DNA of 6,514 nt from CAZLGM01 sp964558875 (lineage in GTDB: Bacteria; Desulfobacterota; Desulfobulbia; Desulfobulbales; Desulfocapsaceae): contig CAZLGM010000188.1 in NCBI GenBank assembly GCA_964558875.1, positions 1 to 6,514 on the forward strand, given 5' to 3'. The position numbers and the translations under genes are program-made. The stretch's first letter is position 1; the number at the start of each line of letters is the position of its first letter. Positions 6,485 to 6,514 of this stretch are shown here, in pieces. The notes below the pieces were generated by a model. The model made no database searches. It was not told the DNA's origin and saw only the letters and a list, made by a program, of their open reading frames with translations.

Positions 6485-6514
6485 CATATCTATAAAATAT
6501 TGAAAATGTCTATA
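6477..6514 (+). repeat. Tandem repeat with 20-base period, cut by the window edge
   Basis: ATATTGAACATATCTATA (6477-6494) and ATATTGAAAATGTCTATA (6497-6514) agree at 16 of 18 positions and are offset by 20 bases, about two helical turns. The second copy runs into the end of the window, so the number of copies is unknown. Confidence 0.65.

Larger units (their letters stand above)
6090..6514. other. AT-rich non-coding flank with several short repeats
   Basis: No convincing gene, tRNA, rRNA or strong intrinsic terminator is seen in these 425 bases. Composition is clearly richer in A and T than the coding part. The first ~30 bases are a pyrimidine-rich tract (around 6095-6121). Further along are an 11-base direct repeat, a 10-base inverted repeat, a 14-base palindrome and a 20-base-period tandem repeat at the right edge, listed separately. 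The region may hold the operon's 3' end and the regulatory region of a gene beyond the window. Confidence 0.6.

Noticed and set aside
6477..6514. Start of a CRISPR array at the right edge
   Set aside because: The repeat period is 20 bases with nearly contiguous units and no spacers of the usual 30-40 bases.

Overview
The window is the 3' part of a nitrous-oxide-reductase (nos) maturation and electron-supply operon, all on the + strand. It begins inside nosD. It continues with nosF, nosY and nosL, then a NapG-like Tat-exported polyferredoxin (NosG type), a NapH-like membrane iron-sulfur protein (NosH type), and a secreted pentapeptide-repeat protein. It ends in about 425 bases with no convincing gene. 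nosZ is not in the window and presumably lies upstream of nosD.

Having NosG/NosH-type quinol-oxidising components beside nosDFYL is the hallmark of 'clade II' (atypical) nos clusters, and no NosR gene is seen. The host is probably an anaerobic or facultative Gram-negative bacterium with a periplasm: NosL is a lipoprotein, NosG carries a Tat leader, and NosD is a periplasmic beta-helix family. Moderate GC and the overall style would fit Desulfobacterota-like lineages, but this is a guess from composition and gene order only.

Layout: nosD (partial, to 1274), nosF (1271-2137), nosY (2134-2961), nosL (2961-3476), nosG-like (3496-4416), nosH-like (4413-5306), pentapeptide-repeat gene (about 5325-6089), AT-rich non-coding stretch (6090-6514). 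Three junctions are 4-base ATGA overlaps and one is a TAATG overlap. The other two gaps are about 20 bases. No internal promoter is evident, so the genes should be one transcript.

How the parts work together: NosL delivers Cu(I) at the outer face of the inner membrane. NosF (ATPase) and NosY (membrane dimer) power NosD in assembling the copper-sulfide CuZ centre of NosZ. NosH and NosG are expected to take electrons from the (mena)quinol pool and pass them through iron-sulfur clusters toward NosZ. The role of the pentapeptide-repeat protein is unknown.

Most notable: (1) about 83 extra residues in NosG, splitting the cysteines of its third [4Fe-4S] motif; (2) a secreted pentapeptide-repeat protein as apparent last gene of a nos operon; (3) a strongly acidic C-terminal tail on NosD; (4) no cytochrome c genes between nosG and nosH; (5) ordered repeats in the non-coding right flank, including a 20-base-period tandem repeat cut by the window edge.
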